Shown piece after piece: positions 52,125-60,715 of a DNA stretch of 64,000 nucleotides (within the stretch, counting starts at the first letter, position 1; every line of letters begins with the position of its first letter). Origin of the DNA: VFKU01 sp964620045 (GTDB lineage: Bacteria; Hydrogenedentota; Hydrogenedentia; Hydrogenedentales; GCA-2746185); assembly GCA_964620045.1 (NCBI GenBank), contig CAZUJL010000005.1:106804-170803 (forward strand). Reading direction: 5' to 3'. The notes below the pieces were generated by a model. The model saw only the letters and a list, made by a program, of their open reading frames with translations, searched no databases and had not been told where the DNA came from. Position numbers and translations under genes: made by a program.

Positions 52125-54146
52125 ATGAATCTCGCCCCCGATATCCGCACGGCCTCCGCCGGCAGCGATTTGCTGGCCGAACTGCCGCAGCCGGACGTCC
52201 CGTTCGCGCAGCGACGCGCCCTGCCGATGTCGATGGACGAGGCCCGCGCGCGCGGGTGGGACGAGCTCGACATCGTCTTCGTCACCGGCGACGCCTATAT
52301 CGATCACCCGAGTTTTGCCATGGCGATCCTCGGCCGCGTGCTCGAGGCCGGCGGCTACCGCGTGGGCATCGTGTCGCAGCCCGACTGGTCCAAGGCCGAC
52401 GACTGGCAGCGGTTCGGCCGGCCGCGCCTGTTCTTCGCCATCAGCGCCGGCAACATGGACTCGATGATCAACCATTACACGGCGAACAAGAAGGTGCGCA
52501 ACGACGACGCCTATTCGCCGGGCGGCCGCATCGGCCTGCGGCCCGACCGCGCGACGCTCGCGTATTGCCAGCGCGCGCGCGAGGCCTACAAAGGCGTGCC
52601 CGTGATCGCGGGCGGCGTCGAGGCTTCGCTGCGCCGACTCGCGCACTACGATTATTGGTCCGACACCGTCAAGCGCTCGATCCTGCTCGACTCGAAGGCC
52701 GACTTAGTCGTATTCGGCATGGGCGAGGACATTATCTTAGAGATCGCGCGGCGCTTGAACGACGGCGAGGGCGTGAAGGACCTGCGCGATATGCGCGGCG
52801 TGGCCTATGCCATGGGCGCCAGCGAAACGCCGCCCGTGGACGCGATCACACTGCCGACCTACGACGATGTCGTGGCCGACAAGCCGACCTTCGCCGAGGC
52901 GACGCGCATCATCCACAGCGAGACGAACCCATATAACGCGCGGCGGCTCGTGCAGATGCACGGCAAGCAGGCGATCGTGTGCAACCCGCCGCGCTTTCCG
53001 ATCAACCAGGCCGCGATGGATCGCATCTACGGCCTGCCCTACACGCGCCAGCCGCACCCGGCCTACCACGAGCCGATTCCGGCCGCCGACATGATCAAGG
53101 ACTCCGTCACGATCATGCGCGGCTGCTTCGGCGGCTGCACGTTCTGTTCGATCACCGCGCACCAGGGCCGCATCATCCAGTCGCGCAGCCGCGAGTCGAT
53201 CGTGAACGAAATCAAGCAGATGGCCGACGACCCGAAGTTCAAGGGCATCGTGAGCGATATTGGCGGGCCGACGGCGAACATGTACCAGATGCGGTGCACG
53301 AAGCCCGAGGTCGAAAAAATCTGCCGGCGGCAGAGCTGCGTGCACCCGACCATCTGCAAGCTGCTCGGCACCGACCACGGCCCCGTCATCAACCTGATGA
53401 AAGAGGCGCGCGAGGTGAAGGGCGTGCGCAAGGTGCTTGTCGCCAGCGGCATCCGCATGGATCTCGCACGGCGCTCGCCGGAGTACATGCACGAGCTCAC
53501 GCAGCACCACGTCGGCGGGCTGCTCAAGGTCGCGCCGGAGCACACGGACCCGAACGTGCTGAACTACATGCGCAAGCCGAGCAACGACGACTTCGAAAAA
53601 TTCACCGAAGCCTTCAACGAAGAATCGAAGAAGGCGGGGAAGAAGCAGTACATCGTGCCGTACTTCATCGCCAGCCATCCGGGCAGCGATCTCGACGCGA
53701 TGATCCACCTCGCCGTCATGCTCAAGCGCACGGGGTACAAGCCGGATCAGGTGCAGGACTTCATCCCCGCGCCGCTCGACGTCGCCACCGCGATGTATTA
53801 CACGGGTCTCGACCCGTTCACGAAGAAGCCGCTCCACATTGCGCGGCATTTGCGCGACCGCAAGCTGCAGCGCGCGCTGATGCAGTTCTTCAAGCCGGAA
53901 AATTATTTCGAAGTGCGCAAGGCGCTCGTCGAAGCCAAGCGCACCGACCTCATCGGCAAAGGCTGCGACTGCCTCATCTCCGACACGCCCCCGCGCGAAG
54001 CCCTCGAGCAGCGGCGCACCGACGCGAACCAGCGCTTCCGCGGCGACTACGTGCACACCATTCCCGGCCAGAAAAAAGGCACGCGCAAGCAGTCGCGCCA
54101 TAAGCCCGGTCCCGGCTATCGTCCCGACACCAAGAAGGCGCGGTAG
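52125..54146 (+). CDS. ygiQ: YgiQ-family radical SAM protein
   Basis: 673 residues. An N-terminal B12-binding-like/DUF3362-associated region (DIVFVTGDAYIDHPSFAMAILGRVLEA) precedes the radical SAM core with the 4Fe-4S motif Cys-x3-Cys-x2-Cys in RGCFGGCTFCSIT. Conserved segments of the family are present (FAISAGNMDSMINHYT, GGVEASLRRLAHYDYW, VAPEHTDPNVLNYMRKPS). The C-terminus is basic and low-complexity. The reaction is unknown; an RNA or cofactor modification is often assumed. A single gene with its own upstream region. Confidence 0.95.
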   Translation: MNLAPDIRTASAGSDLLAELPQPDVPFAQRRALPMSMDEARARGWDELDIVFVTGDAYIDHPSFAMAILGRVLEAGGYRVGIVSQPDWSKADDWQRFGRPRLFFAISAGNMDSMINHYTANKKVRNDDAYSPGGRIGLRPDRATLAYCQRAREAYKGVPVIAGGVEASLRRLAHYDYWSDTVKRSILLDSKADLVVFGMGEDIILEIARRLNDGEGVKDLRDMRGVAYAMGASETPPVDAITLPTYDDVVADKPTFAEATRIIHSETNPYNARRLVQMHGKQAIVCNPPRFPINQAAMDRIYGLPYTRQPHPAYHEPIPAADMIKDSVTIMRGCFGGCTFCSITAHQGRIIQSRSRESIVNEIKQMADDPKFKGIVSDIGGPTANMYQMRCTKPEVEKICRRQSCVHPTICKLLGTDHGPVINLMKEAREVKGVRKVLVASGIRMDLARRSPEYMHELTQHHVGGLLKVAPEHTDPNVLNYMRKPSNDDFEKFTEAFNEESKKAGKKQYIVPYFIASHPGSDLDAMIHLAVMLKRTGYKPDQVQDFIPAPLDVATAMYYTGLDPFTKKPLHIARHLRDRKLQRALMQFFKPENYFEVRKALVEAKRTDLIGKGCDCLISDTPPREALEQRRTDANQRFRGDYVHTIPGQKKGTRKQSRHKPGPGYRPDTKKAR

Positions 54147-54232
54147 GGCTTCCCGGGAACGCCCGCACTCTTGTGCGGCCACGAATTGTCAACACGATTT
54201 GGCGAGGCATTCGCAGTGAAGAAAGGAAAGAT

Positions 54233-54667
54233 ATGACGCTGAAACGGATGGACAATGTCCTCATCGTGGTCGACGACCTCGAAGCCGTCAAGGCGTTCTT
54301 CATCGAACTCGGTCTCACGCTTGAGGGCGAGACCACCGTCGAAGGACCCATGGTCGGCAAACTGATCGGGCTCGGGGATGTCCGGGCGACGCTCGCCATG
54401 CTGCGGACGCCCGATGGGCAGGGTATTGAGCTCGACAAGTTCCACACGCCCAACGCGGTCCGGTTCGGCCCCGTGGACGCCCCGGTGAACACGCTCGGCA
54501 TCCGCCGCATCATGTTCGCCGTCGACGGCATCGACGCCCTCGTCGCGCGCCTGCGCGCCCACGGCGCCGAGCTCATCGGCGAAATGCAATACGAGAACAC
54601 ATACAAGCTGGCCTACATCCGCGGCCCCGAAGGCATCATCGTCGCGCTCGCCGAGCAGCTCGGCTGA
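54233..54667 (+). CDS. VOC-superfamily (glyoxalase/bleomycin-resistance fold) protein
   Basis: 144 residues with paired beta-alpha-beta modules: LKRMDNVLIVVDDLEAVKAFFIELGL and GIRRIMFAVDGIDALVARLRAHG. Potential metal ligands include Glu/Asp residues at the module ends, but the usual first-strand histidine is replaced by Asp/Asn. Substrate unknown. The ATG at 54233 follows GAAAGGAAAG. Its stop codon lies in the first arm of the inverted-repeat block. Confidence 0.85.
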   Translation: MTLKRMDNVLIVVDDLEAVKAFFIELGLTLEGETTVEGPMVGKLIGLGDVRATLAMLRTPDGQGIELDKFHTPNAVRFGPVDAPVNTLGIRRIMFAVDGIDALVARLRAHGAELIGEMQYENTYKLAYIRGPEGIIVALAEQLG

Positions 54668-55388
54668 TACCGCCTCTCTGTCATCCCCGCGAACGCGGGG
54701 ACCTCTCGCATACCGCTAACCCAACCCTTGCCCGAAGACTCCACCCACCACAAGTGGCGCGGGCGTCCTCGCCCGCGTGTTGAATCGTCCCTACGGGATG
54801 TAACCGAACGCTCATCGCGACAGAACCACATCCCTGAAGGCAGACTACAAATGTAATCGATCCCCGACTTGCCCTTGTTTCGCGCCTACACTTATGGGCG
54901 AAGTGCAACACGTCGCAGAGAGTAATAGAGGGTTATAGGGCGACACGGGTTCGGCGGCTCGTGGGGACACTCGCCCTCCCAGATAGCGCCGTTCTTTTTG
55001 AGTAGAAGAGACCGGTGACAATGAACGAGAGATAGGGGTGTGTTCGGAGTGACCCGTGTTCGCGCGCTGGTGCATCAGACGTTGTGCGTCGCAGGGAGAG
55101 ATTGCTTCGTCGCAAACCCCGCTCCTCGCAATGACAAGGGGTGGGCTTTGGTGTGTGATCGTCGCGTTTGCATGGTCGTAGTTTTTGGAGGGCGTAGATG
55201 AATTTGGGCGAGCCGAGCACTACGTTCGTGCAATTCTGGTCCGCATAAAAAGCAAACCAAACGTTGTCATTGCGAGGAGCGGGGTTTGCGACGCGGCAAT
55301 CTCTGCCAGGCGCCTAGTACTACTGAAGGCTGGATTTTGGATGCGGAAGTCCCCGCTTTCGCGGGATGACAGAGAGGGGCGGTATCAG
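54664..55388. repeat. Block of nested inverted repeats (REP-like palindromes)
   Basis: Gene-free block bounded by an inverted repeat: 54664-54702 and, in opposite orientation, 55349-55388, each containing CTGATACCGCC, TCTCTGTCATCCC and a hairpin (CCCCGCG..CGCGGGG in the left copy). Inside is a second inverted pair, 55096-55136 and 55264-55304, 39 of 41 bases identical, carrying CTCCTCGCAATGACAA. A further hairpin CGCGGGCG/CGCCCGCG lies at 54758-54777. The CGCAATGAC- and GTCATCCC-type palindromes are of kinds scattered in many bacterial genomes. No transposase is present and no reading frame in the block is credible. The rest of the gap to 55459 holds nothing I can identify. Confidence 0.8.
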
Positions 55389-55459
55389 TAATTGCCTATC
55401 TTCATCTGTGTCTATCCGTGTTTATCTGTGGCCAATTCGCTCTTGACCTGCATCGGTGG

Positions 55460-56461
55460 TTAATTCGTTTTTTCGACGCGCGGGTTTGGGCCGGTGACCA
55501 CGCGCACCGCGCGCGGCAGGACTTCGATGGTAGCGGGCAGGATGCCGGCGAGTTCGCCGTCGGGGCTGGCGGCGATGCGGCTGGCGGCGGAGATGGTGAC
55601 GCGTTTGGCGCGGCGGTAGGTGACAGCGGGGTGTTCGCCGTGGGTGCCGCTGTAGAGGCGCAGCGACGCGGCGAGCGAGCTGACGGTGCCGAGGTTGTCG
55701 ACGATGTAGACCTCGAGCAGGCCGCTGTCGAGCGTGCCGTGCGGGGCCACGTGCATGCCGCCGCCGTCGTGAAAGCCTTTGGCGGCGACGACTTCGAGGA
55801 AGCGGCCGGAGAAAATCTCGCCGTCGACATCGACCTGCATGTCGATGGCCTTGTACGCGAGGCGCGCGGTGATGACGCCGAGCGCGAAGGTGAGCAGGGG
55901 ACCGAGCGCCTTGCTGCGGCCGTTGACGTGCTCGTTCACGAGGCTGCCCATGCCCATGTGCACGGAGGTGTTGAAGTGGAAGAGCAGCGGCTGGCCGCGA
56001 TCGTCGCGCGAATGCAATCGGCCGATGTCGATGGGCAACACGCACGAAGTACCAACGCGCGCGATGGCGTCGTCGAGTTTCGGCAGCGCGTAGGTCTTGC
56101 GCAGGTCGGAGGCCGTGCCGACGGGCAGGATAGCGAAGCTGGCGTCCGCGCGGATTTGTTGCTCGCCGTCGAAGAAGCCGTTGATGACTTCGAAATGCGT
56201 GCCGTCGCCGCCGGCACTCACGATACGATCGAAACCGGAGCGCAGTGCCTGGCGCGTGAGTTCGATGGCGTCGCCGGGGCCGCGTGTGCGCAGGACTTCG
56301 TATTCCGGCAGTTGCGCGGCGACGCGCGACTCGATCGCGCGCCATTGCTTCTCGCCGCGACCGTTGCCGGAGCGCGGATTGAGGATGATCGCGGCGCGGC
56401 GCGGCCGTTGTTCTACAAAAGGTGCGTTACAACGTTGTGATTGCGCGTCAGACCCGGACAT
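55460..56461 (-). CDS. Diacylglycerol kinase / LCB5 family lipid kinase
   Basis: 333 residues. The kinase signature is clear: ILNPRSGNGRGEK, then SAGGDGTHFEVINGFF, then LPVGTASDLRKT. The C-terminal beta-sandwich follows (HDGGGMHVAPHGTLDSGLLEVYIVD). Bacterial relatives include YegS-like lipid kinases and DgkB. Start ATG 56461 lies within the end of purB (14-nt overlap), so it is the last gene of the purB operon. Substrate: diacylglycerol or a related lipid, inferred. Confidence 0.9.
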   Translation of the reverse strand: MSGSDAQSQRCNAPFVEQRPRRAAIILNPRSGNGRGEKQWRAIESRVAAQLPEYEVLRTRGPGDAIELTRQALRSGFDRIVSAGGDGTHFEVINGFFDGEQQIRADASFAILPVGTASDLRKTYALPKLDDAIARVGTSCVLPIDIGRLHSRDDRGQPLLFHFNTSVHMGMGSLVNEHVNGRSKALGPLLTFALGVITARLAYKAIDMQVDVDGEIFSGRFLEVVAAKGFHDGGGMHVAPHGTLDSGLLEVYIVDNLGTVSSLAASLRLYSGTHGEHPAVTYRRAKRVTISAASRIAASPDGELAGILPATIEVLPRAVRVVTGPNPRVEKTN

Positions 56462-57878
56462 CGGAGCCGAGCCCGAGCTTGTCCGTGTGGCGTTTGAGGA
56501 CGGGATCGAGGAACTCGGCGCAGAAGTCGACGACCTGCTCCGGCGCGCGGCCGACGAAGGCGCGCACGTCGAGCGTCTGGTCGATTTCCGCACGCGTCAT
56601 GCCGATGGCCTTGTCGCCCGCGAGGCGGTCGAGCAGGTCGTTGTCGCCGCCCTGCTGCTTCACCACAGCGGCGGCGGCGTGCGAGTGCTTGCGGATGACC
56701 TCGTGCAGCGCCTGGCGATCGCCGCCCTTCTTCACGCACGCCATCAGGATGTTTTCGGTCGCCATGAACGGCAGCTCGGAGCGCACGCGGCGCTCGATGA
56801 TCTTCGGGTACACCGCGGGCCGCTCCATGATGTTGAGGTAGAGATTCAGGATCGCGTCCGCCGCGAGGAAGGCCTCGGGCAGGCTGATGCGGCGGATGGC
56901 GGAGTCGTCCAGCGTGCGCTCGAACCACTGCGTGCCGGCGGTGAAGAGCGAGTGCAACGGCGCGGTCATAAGATAGCGGGCGATGGCGCAGGCGCGCTCG
57001 CTGCGCATGGGGTTGCGCTTGTAGGCCATCGCCGAGCTGCCGATCTGGTCGGCCTCGAAGGGCTCCTCGATCTCCTTGAGGTTCTGCAGCAGGCGCATGT
57101 CCGATGCGAACTTGTGCACGCTCTCGCCGAGGCCCGCGAGGACCTGCAGCACCTGCGTGTCGACTTTGCGAGAGTAGGTTTGCCCGGTGACGGGGTAGGA
57201 GTTCGTGAAGCCGAGTTTTTTCGCGACGAGGTCGTCCAGCTTGCGGACTTTCTTGTGGTCGCCGTCGAAGAGTTCGAGGAACGAGGCCTGCGTGCCCGTG
57301 GTGCCCTTCACGCCGCGGCAGCGCATGCGCGCCATGACGACGTCGATGGACTCGATGTCGAAAAGGAGGTCCTGCGCCCAGAGTGTGGCGCGCTTGCCGA
57401 CGGTGACGAGCTGCGCCGGCTGGTAGTGCGTGAAGCCCAGCGTGGCGAGGTCTTTGTACTCCAGCGCGAAGGCCTTGAGGCGCGCGAGGACGTTGACCGC
57501 CTTCGCGAGGATGATCTGCAGGCCCTCGCGCATGAGGATGAGGTCGGTGTTGTCGCCGACATAGCAGCTCGTCGCGCCGAGGTGGATGATCGCCTTGGCC
57601 TTCGGCGCGACATCGCCGTAGGCGTGCACGTGCGCCATGACGTCGTGCCGCAGCTTGCGCTCGTAGGCTTCGGCCTTGGCGAAGTCGATGTCGTCCGTGT
57701 GCGCGCGGAGCTCGGCGATCTGCTCGTCGGTAATCGGCAAGCCGAGTTCCTTCTCGGCCTCGGCGAGCGCGACCCAGCATTTGCGCCAGGTGCTGAACTT
57801 GCGCTGCGCGCCCCAGAGCGTGGCCATTTCCTTCGTGGCGAAACGCTCGACGAGGGGAGTTACATAGACATCCGTCAT
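56448..57878 (-). CDS. purB: Adenylosuccinate lyase
   Basis: Cleaves SAICAR to AICAR and adenylosuccinate to AMP. The fumarase/aspartase-superfamily signature GSSAMAYKRNPMRSE is intact, with GATSCYVGDNTD and GVKGTTGTQASF. At 476 residues it has the long form (similar to animal-type PurB) rather than the 430-residue form. ATG 57878 overlaps the stop of purO by 4 nt (ATGA), so the two purine enzymes are translationally coupled. The frame upstream of 57878 is antisense noise inside purO. Confidence 0.96.
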   Translation of the reverse strand: MTDVYVTPLVERFATKEMATLWGAQRKFSTWRKCWVALAEAEKELGLPITDEQIAELRAHTDDIDFAKAEAYERKLRHDVMAHVHAYGDVAPKAKAIIHLGATSCYVGDNTDLILMREGLQIILAKAVNVLARLKAFALEYKDLATLGFTHYQPAQLVTVGKRATLWAQDLLFDIESIDVVMARMRCRGVKGTTGTQASFLELFDGDHKKVRKLDDLVAKKLGFTNSYPVTGQTYSRKVDTQVLQVLAGLGESVHKFASDMRLLQNLKEIEEPFEADQIGSSAMAYKRNPMRSERACAIARYLMTAPLHSLFTAGTQWFERTLDDSAIRRISLPEAFLAADAILNLYLNIMERPAVYPKIIERRVRSELPFMATENILMACVKKGGDRQALHEVIRKHSHAAAAVVKQQGGDNDLLDRLAGDKAIGMTRAEIDQTLDVRAFVGRAPEQVVDFCAEFLDPVLKRHTDKLGLGSDVRV

Positions 57879-58519
57879 TTTTTCGGCGCGTCCTTTTCGA
57901 AGAGGCGAAATCCAGTTGCAGAAGCGAGTGCGGCCACGGCGGTGACCGGATTGGTCCGGTCCTTGAACACGCCGCCGCCGAGCATGAAGTCGCAGACCGC
58001 CTCGGGTTCGCCGGCGGTGAAGCCGGTCTGTGACGGCGCGAGGCGATCTTCCTCGTAGGTCGCAATGTAGGCGTATTCGCCCGGCGCGAGTTTCACGGCG
58101 CGCACCTCGAGGCCGTCGCGGCGCACGATGGCGAGCCACGCGGTGTCCTTGCCGCGATCGGCGACCGCGCTGACGCGCGGCGTGTCGTAGGCGTCCTTCT
58201 CGAAGTCCATCGACAGCGAGACCGAGACGAGCGCGTCGCGCACGGGCATTCCGAGCGCGATCTTCTCGGCGATCGGATCCGTGTGGCTGCCGTTGGTGAC
58301 GACCGCAATGCTCGCGTCGTTCACGAGCCGCACGCAGTTGTACGCGATGTACGGGTTTTTCATGATGTCGCCCTCGAAGCCCGGCTTCGGGACGATGCTG
58401 ACTTTATCTTCGTTGATCACCGCCGTGCGGTTCGGGAACGAGCGGCTGGAGACGCGGTAGGCCGCGCACAGGCGACCGTCGGCCGCGCGGGCGATGCAAA
58501 CGATTCTGCCAATATACAT
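57875..58519 (-). CDS. purO: IMP cyclohydrolase, archaeal PurO type
   Basis: Catalyses closure of FAICAR to IMP, the last step of de novo purine synthesis. The 214-residue sequence has the PurO signatures: MYIGRIV at the N-terminus, AAYRVSSRSFPNR, KNPYIAYNCVRLV, TNGSHTDPIAEK and MDFEKDAYDTPR. This family was defined in methanogens; bacteria normally use the cyclohydrolase domain of bifunctional PurH. It overlaps purB by 4 nt and lies 9 nt after the oxidoreductase gene, within a tight operon. Assignment is strong on motifs. A separate AICAR formyltransferase would be needed elsewhere in the genome. Confidence 0.9.
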   Translation of the reverse strand: MYIGRIVCIARAADGRLCAAYRVSSRSFPNRTAVINEDKVSIVPKPGFEGDIMKNPYIAYNCVRLVNDASIAVVTNGSHTDPIAEKIALGMPVRDALVSVSLSMDFEKDAYDTPRVSAVADRGKDTAWLAIVRRDGLEVRAVKLAPGEYAYIATYEEDRLAPSQTGFTAGEPEAVCDFMLGGGVFKDRTNPVTAVAALASATGFRLFEKDAPKK

Positions 58520-58528
58520 ACGAGTTCC

Positions 58529-59557
58529 TTAAGGCTTTACCGGCGCCAGGGCTTCGTCGCGGATGTGCAGCACGATTTTACCCGTCGCGTGCCCGGATTC
58601 GAGTTTTGTAAACGCGGCTTTGAAATCGTCCAGCGGATGGATGGAATCCATCACGACTTTTACGTGGCCCTGGTCGATCAGCTCGCCGATGCGGCGCAGC
58701 TGGGCCTCGCTGGGCTGGGCGGACATCCAGCGGTACTCCGCCTTGGCTGCCTTGGCCGCGGCGATCACGGGTTTGAGCTTGCGCTTAATCACGAAGCGCG
58801 CGATGAGGCCCATGTTCATGCGCTTGGCGGTGGCGTCGTCCGGCAGGGACACGATCGAGGCGACCTTGCCGCCGGGTTTCACGACTTTGAACGAATCGAT
58901 CAGCGTTTTGCCGCCGATGGTGTCCAAGACCGCGTGAAATTTCTTGCCAAGCTGCGTGAAGTCGGATTTGGTGTAATCGACGCATTCGCCCGCGCCGAGT
59001 TCCTTGAGCAGGTGGTGCTTGGCGGCGGAGGCCGTTGTCGTTACGCGCGCGCCCATATGCCGCGCGAACTGGATGGCGAAGGTGCCGACGCCGCCCGCGC
59101 CGCCGTGGACGAGGATTTCGTGGCCGGGCTGCGGCTTGATGATGTCGACGAGCGCCTGCCAGGCCGTGAGCGCGGCAAGCGGCACGCCGGCGGCCTGATC
59201 GAAGGAGAGCGACTTCGGCATCGGGGCGACGTCGGAACGATCGATGCAGATGGTCTCCATCGCCGTGCCGGGTCGGCCCATGTTCACGTATGCGAAGACG
59301 CGGTCGCCTTCTTCGAAGTGCCGCGCGCGCAGGCCGACTTCGGTGACGACGCCGCTGACGTCGAATCCGGCGACGATCGGCATTTGGAACTTGAAGACTT
59401 GTCGAAACTGGCCCTTGCGGATTTTGTAATCCACCGGGTTGAGGCCCGCGGCATGTACCTTCACCTTAATGTCGCGTTGGCCGGTCTGCGGCTCGGGGAT
59501 GTCGGTGAGTCCCATGACTTCCGGGCCGCCGTAGTCCTTGTAGATGAGGGCCTTCAT
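58529..59557 (-). CDS. Medium-chain dehydrogenase/reductase (quinone oxidoreductase-like)
   Basis: 342 residues, NAD(P)H-dependent, zinc-independent MDR type. Features: MKALIYKDYGGPEVM, HAAGLNPVDYKIRKG, GFDVSGVVTEVG, nucleotide-binding VHGGAGGVGTFAIQFARHMGA, and C-terminal HPLDDFKAAFTKLESGHATGKIVL in part. No structural or catalytic zinc cysteines. Reduces a quinone or enone; exact substrate unknown. Start ATG 59557 overlaps the pdxB stop by 4 nt (ATGA), so it is in the same operon. Confidence 0.9.
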   Translation of the reverse strand: MKALIYKDYGGPEVMGLTDIPEPQTGQRDIKVKVHAAGLNPVDYKIRKGQFRQVFKFQMPIVAGFDVSGVVTEVGLRARHFEEGDRVFAYVNMGRPGTAMETICIDRSDVAPMPKSLSFDQAAGVPLAALTAWQALVDIIKPQPGHEILVHGGAGGVGTFAIQFARHMGARVTTTASAAKHHLLKELGAGECVDYTKSDFTQLGKKFHAVLDTIGGKTLIDSFKVVKPGGKVASIVSLPDDATAKRMNMGLIARFVIKRKLKPVIAAAKAAKAEYRWMSAQPSEAQLRRIGELIDQGHVKVVMDSIHPLDDFKAAFTKLESGHATGKIVLHIRDEALAPVKP

Positions 59558-60690
59558 CGGCGTGCGCCTCTGGCGAGGGCAGCGGGGCGGAAGCCGAGTG
59601 TGCTTGCTGTTTTCATTGCGTTGGAATCTCCAGTTTCGAAGACGATTGGACGGATGTGGAACTCGCGCCGGGCCGGCCATCCGGCACGCAGCGCGTCAAA
59701 CGCCGCAGCCCGTTCGGCGGGCGGCAGCGAAAGTGTATCGCGCAGACGGCGATCGGCCGCGCGGATGTCGAAGGCGGCCTGGACGGCGGCATCGAGCGAA
59801 TCGCAGTGAATTGGATCGGCGGCGGATTCCTCCGGGCCGGACCAGGTGGCGGAAGAACCGCTATGCGCGGCGAAGGCCGTGGCGAGTTGGCCAACGGCGG
59901 CGATCTTCGCGTCGAGCGAGTGGCCCGCGATGTGGGAAGTCGCAAGGATGCAGCGCTCTGCGAGGTCGGCGTCGATCGCGGGTTCGTTTTCGTAGACATC
60001 GAGGATCAGGCCGCCGAGGGTTTTGGCGTCCAGAACGCGCTTGAGCGCGGCGGTATCGGAGACCGCGCCACGGGAGGTGTTGATCAGGATCGCGCCGGGT
60101 TTTAGCTTTGCGAGGAAGGCGTCGTTCACGAGATGGTACGTTGCGTCGGCGCCCGAACGCTCCAGCGGCACGTGCAGCGTCACGAAGTCGCAGGTGAGCA
60201 CGTCGTCCAGTGGACGGTACACGGGTTCGCAGGTCGCGCGGCCGAGGGGAGGATCGTTGATCACGCAGCGCAGACCGAGTGCAGCGGCATAGCGCGCGAC
60301 CCGGCGGCCGACGTGTCCGCAGCCAACGATGCCGAGCGTGGCGCGGCCGAGATCGAGGCCGTGCGTAGTGCGCAGGTGAAGCAGGGCGGCGGCGAGGTAC
60401 TCCGCGACGGCGTTTGCATTGGCGCCCAATGCGTCAGAAAAGGCGATATTTTTGGCGCGAAGACAGGCGAGATCAATGTGATCCACGCCGGAGGTGGCGG
60501 AACCGACGAAGCGTACCCGCGTACCGTCCAAGAGTGTCGCGTTCACCTTCGTGACCGAGCGCACAATCAGTGCGTCGGCCTCGCGCAACGCGGCGAGTGT
60601 GAGTTCGCGTGCGGGCAGCGCGCGGACATCGCCGAAACGGGCGAAGGCCTCGGCGGCGAAAGGGATGTCCTCGTCAACGACGATCAGCAC
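59554..60690 (-). CDS. pdxB: Erythronate-4-phosphate dehydrogenase
   Basis: Second step of DXP-dependent pyridoxal 5'-phosphate synthesis. 378 residues of the D-2-hydroxyacid dehydrogenase family, with NAD-binding GIVGCGHVGRRV, the catalytic Arg in NTSRGAVSD, Glu in DVYENEP and His in TSHIAGHS. The start IVVDEDIPFAAEAF and the C-terminal extra domain ending RREFHIRPIVF are diagnostic of PdxB as against SerA. Such genes are best known from gammaproteobacteria and Bacteroidetes. Followed by the MDR gene with a 4-nt overlap. Confidence 0.9.
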   Translation of the reverse strand: MLIVVDEDIPFAAEAFARFGDVRALPARELTLAALREADALIVRSVTKVNATLLDGTRVRFVGSATSGVDHIDLACLRAKNIAFSDALGANANAVAEYLAAALLHLRTTHGLDLGRATLGIVGCGHVGRRVARYAAALGLRCVINDPPLGRATCEPVYRPLDDVLTCDFVTLHVPLERSGADATYHLVNDAFLAKLKPGAILINTSRGAVSDTAALKRVLDAKTLGGLILDVYENEPAIDADLAERCILATSHIAGHSLDAKIAAVGQLATAFAAHSGSSATWSGPEESAADPIHCDSLDAAVQAAFDIRAADRRLRDTLSLPPAERAAAFDALRAGWPARREFHIRPIVFETGDSNAMKTASTLGFRPAALARGARR

Positions 60691-60715
60691 AGGTTTGGAT
60701 CCCCGGCGGATGCGC

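Noticed and set aside
54681..55391. Several open frames of 60-95 codons in the inverted-repeat block
   Set aside because: They run through the palindromes on both strands, have no ribosome binding sites and no recognisable sequence.
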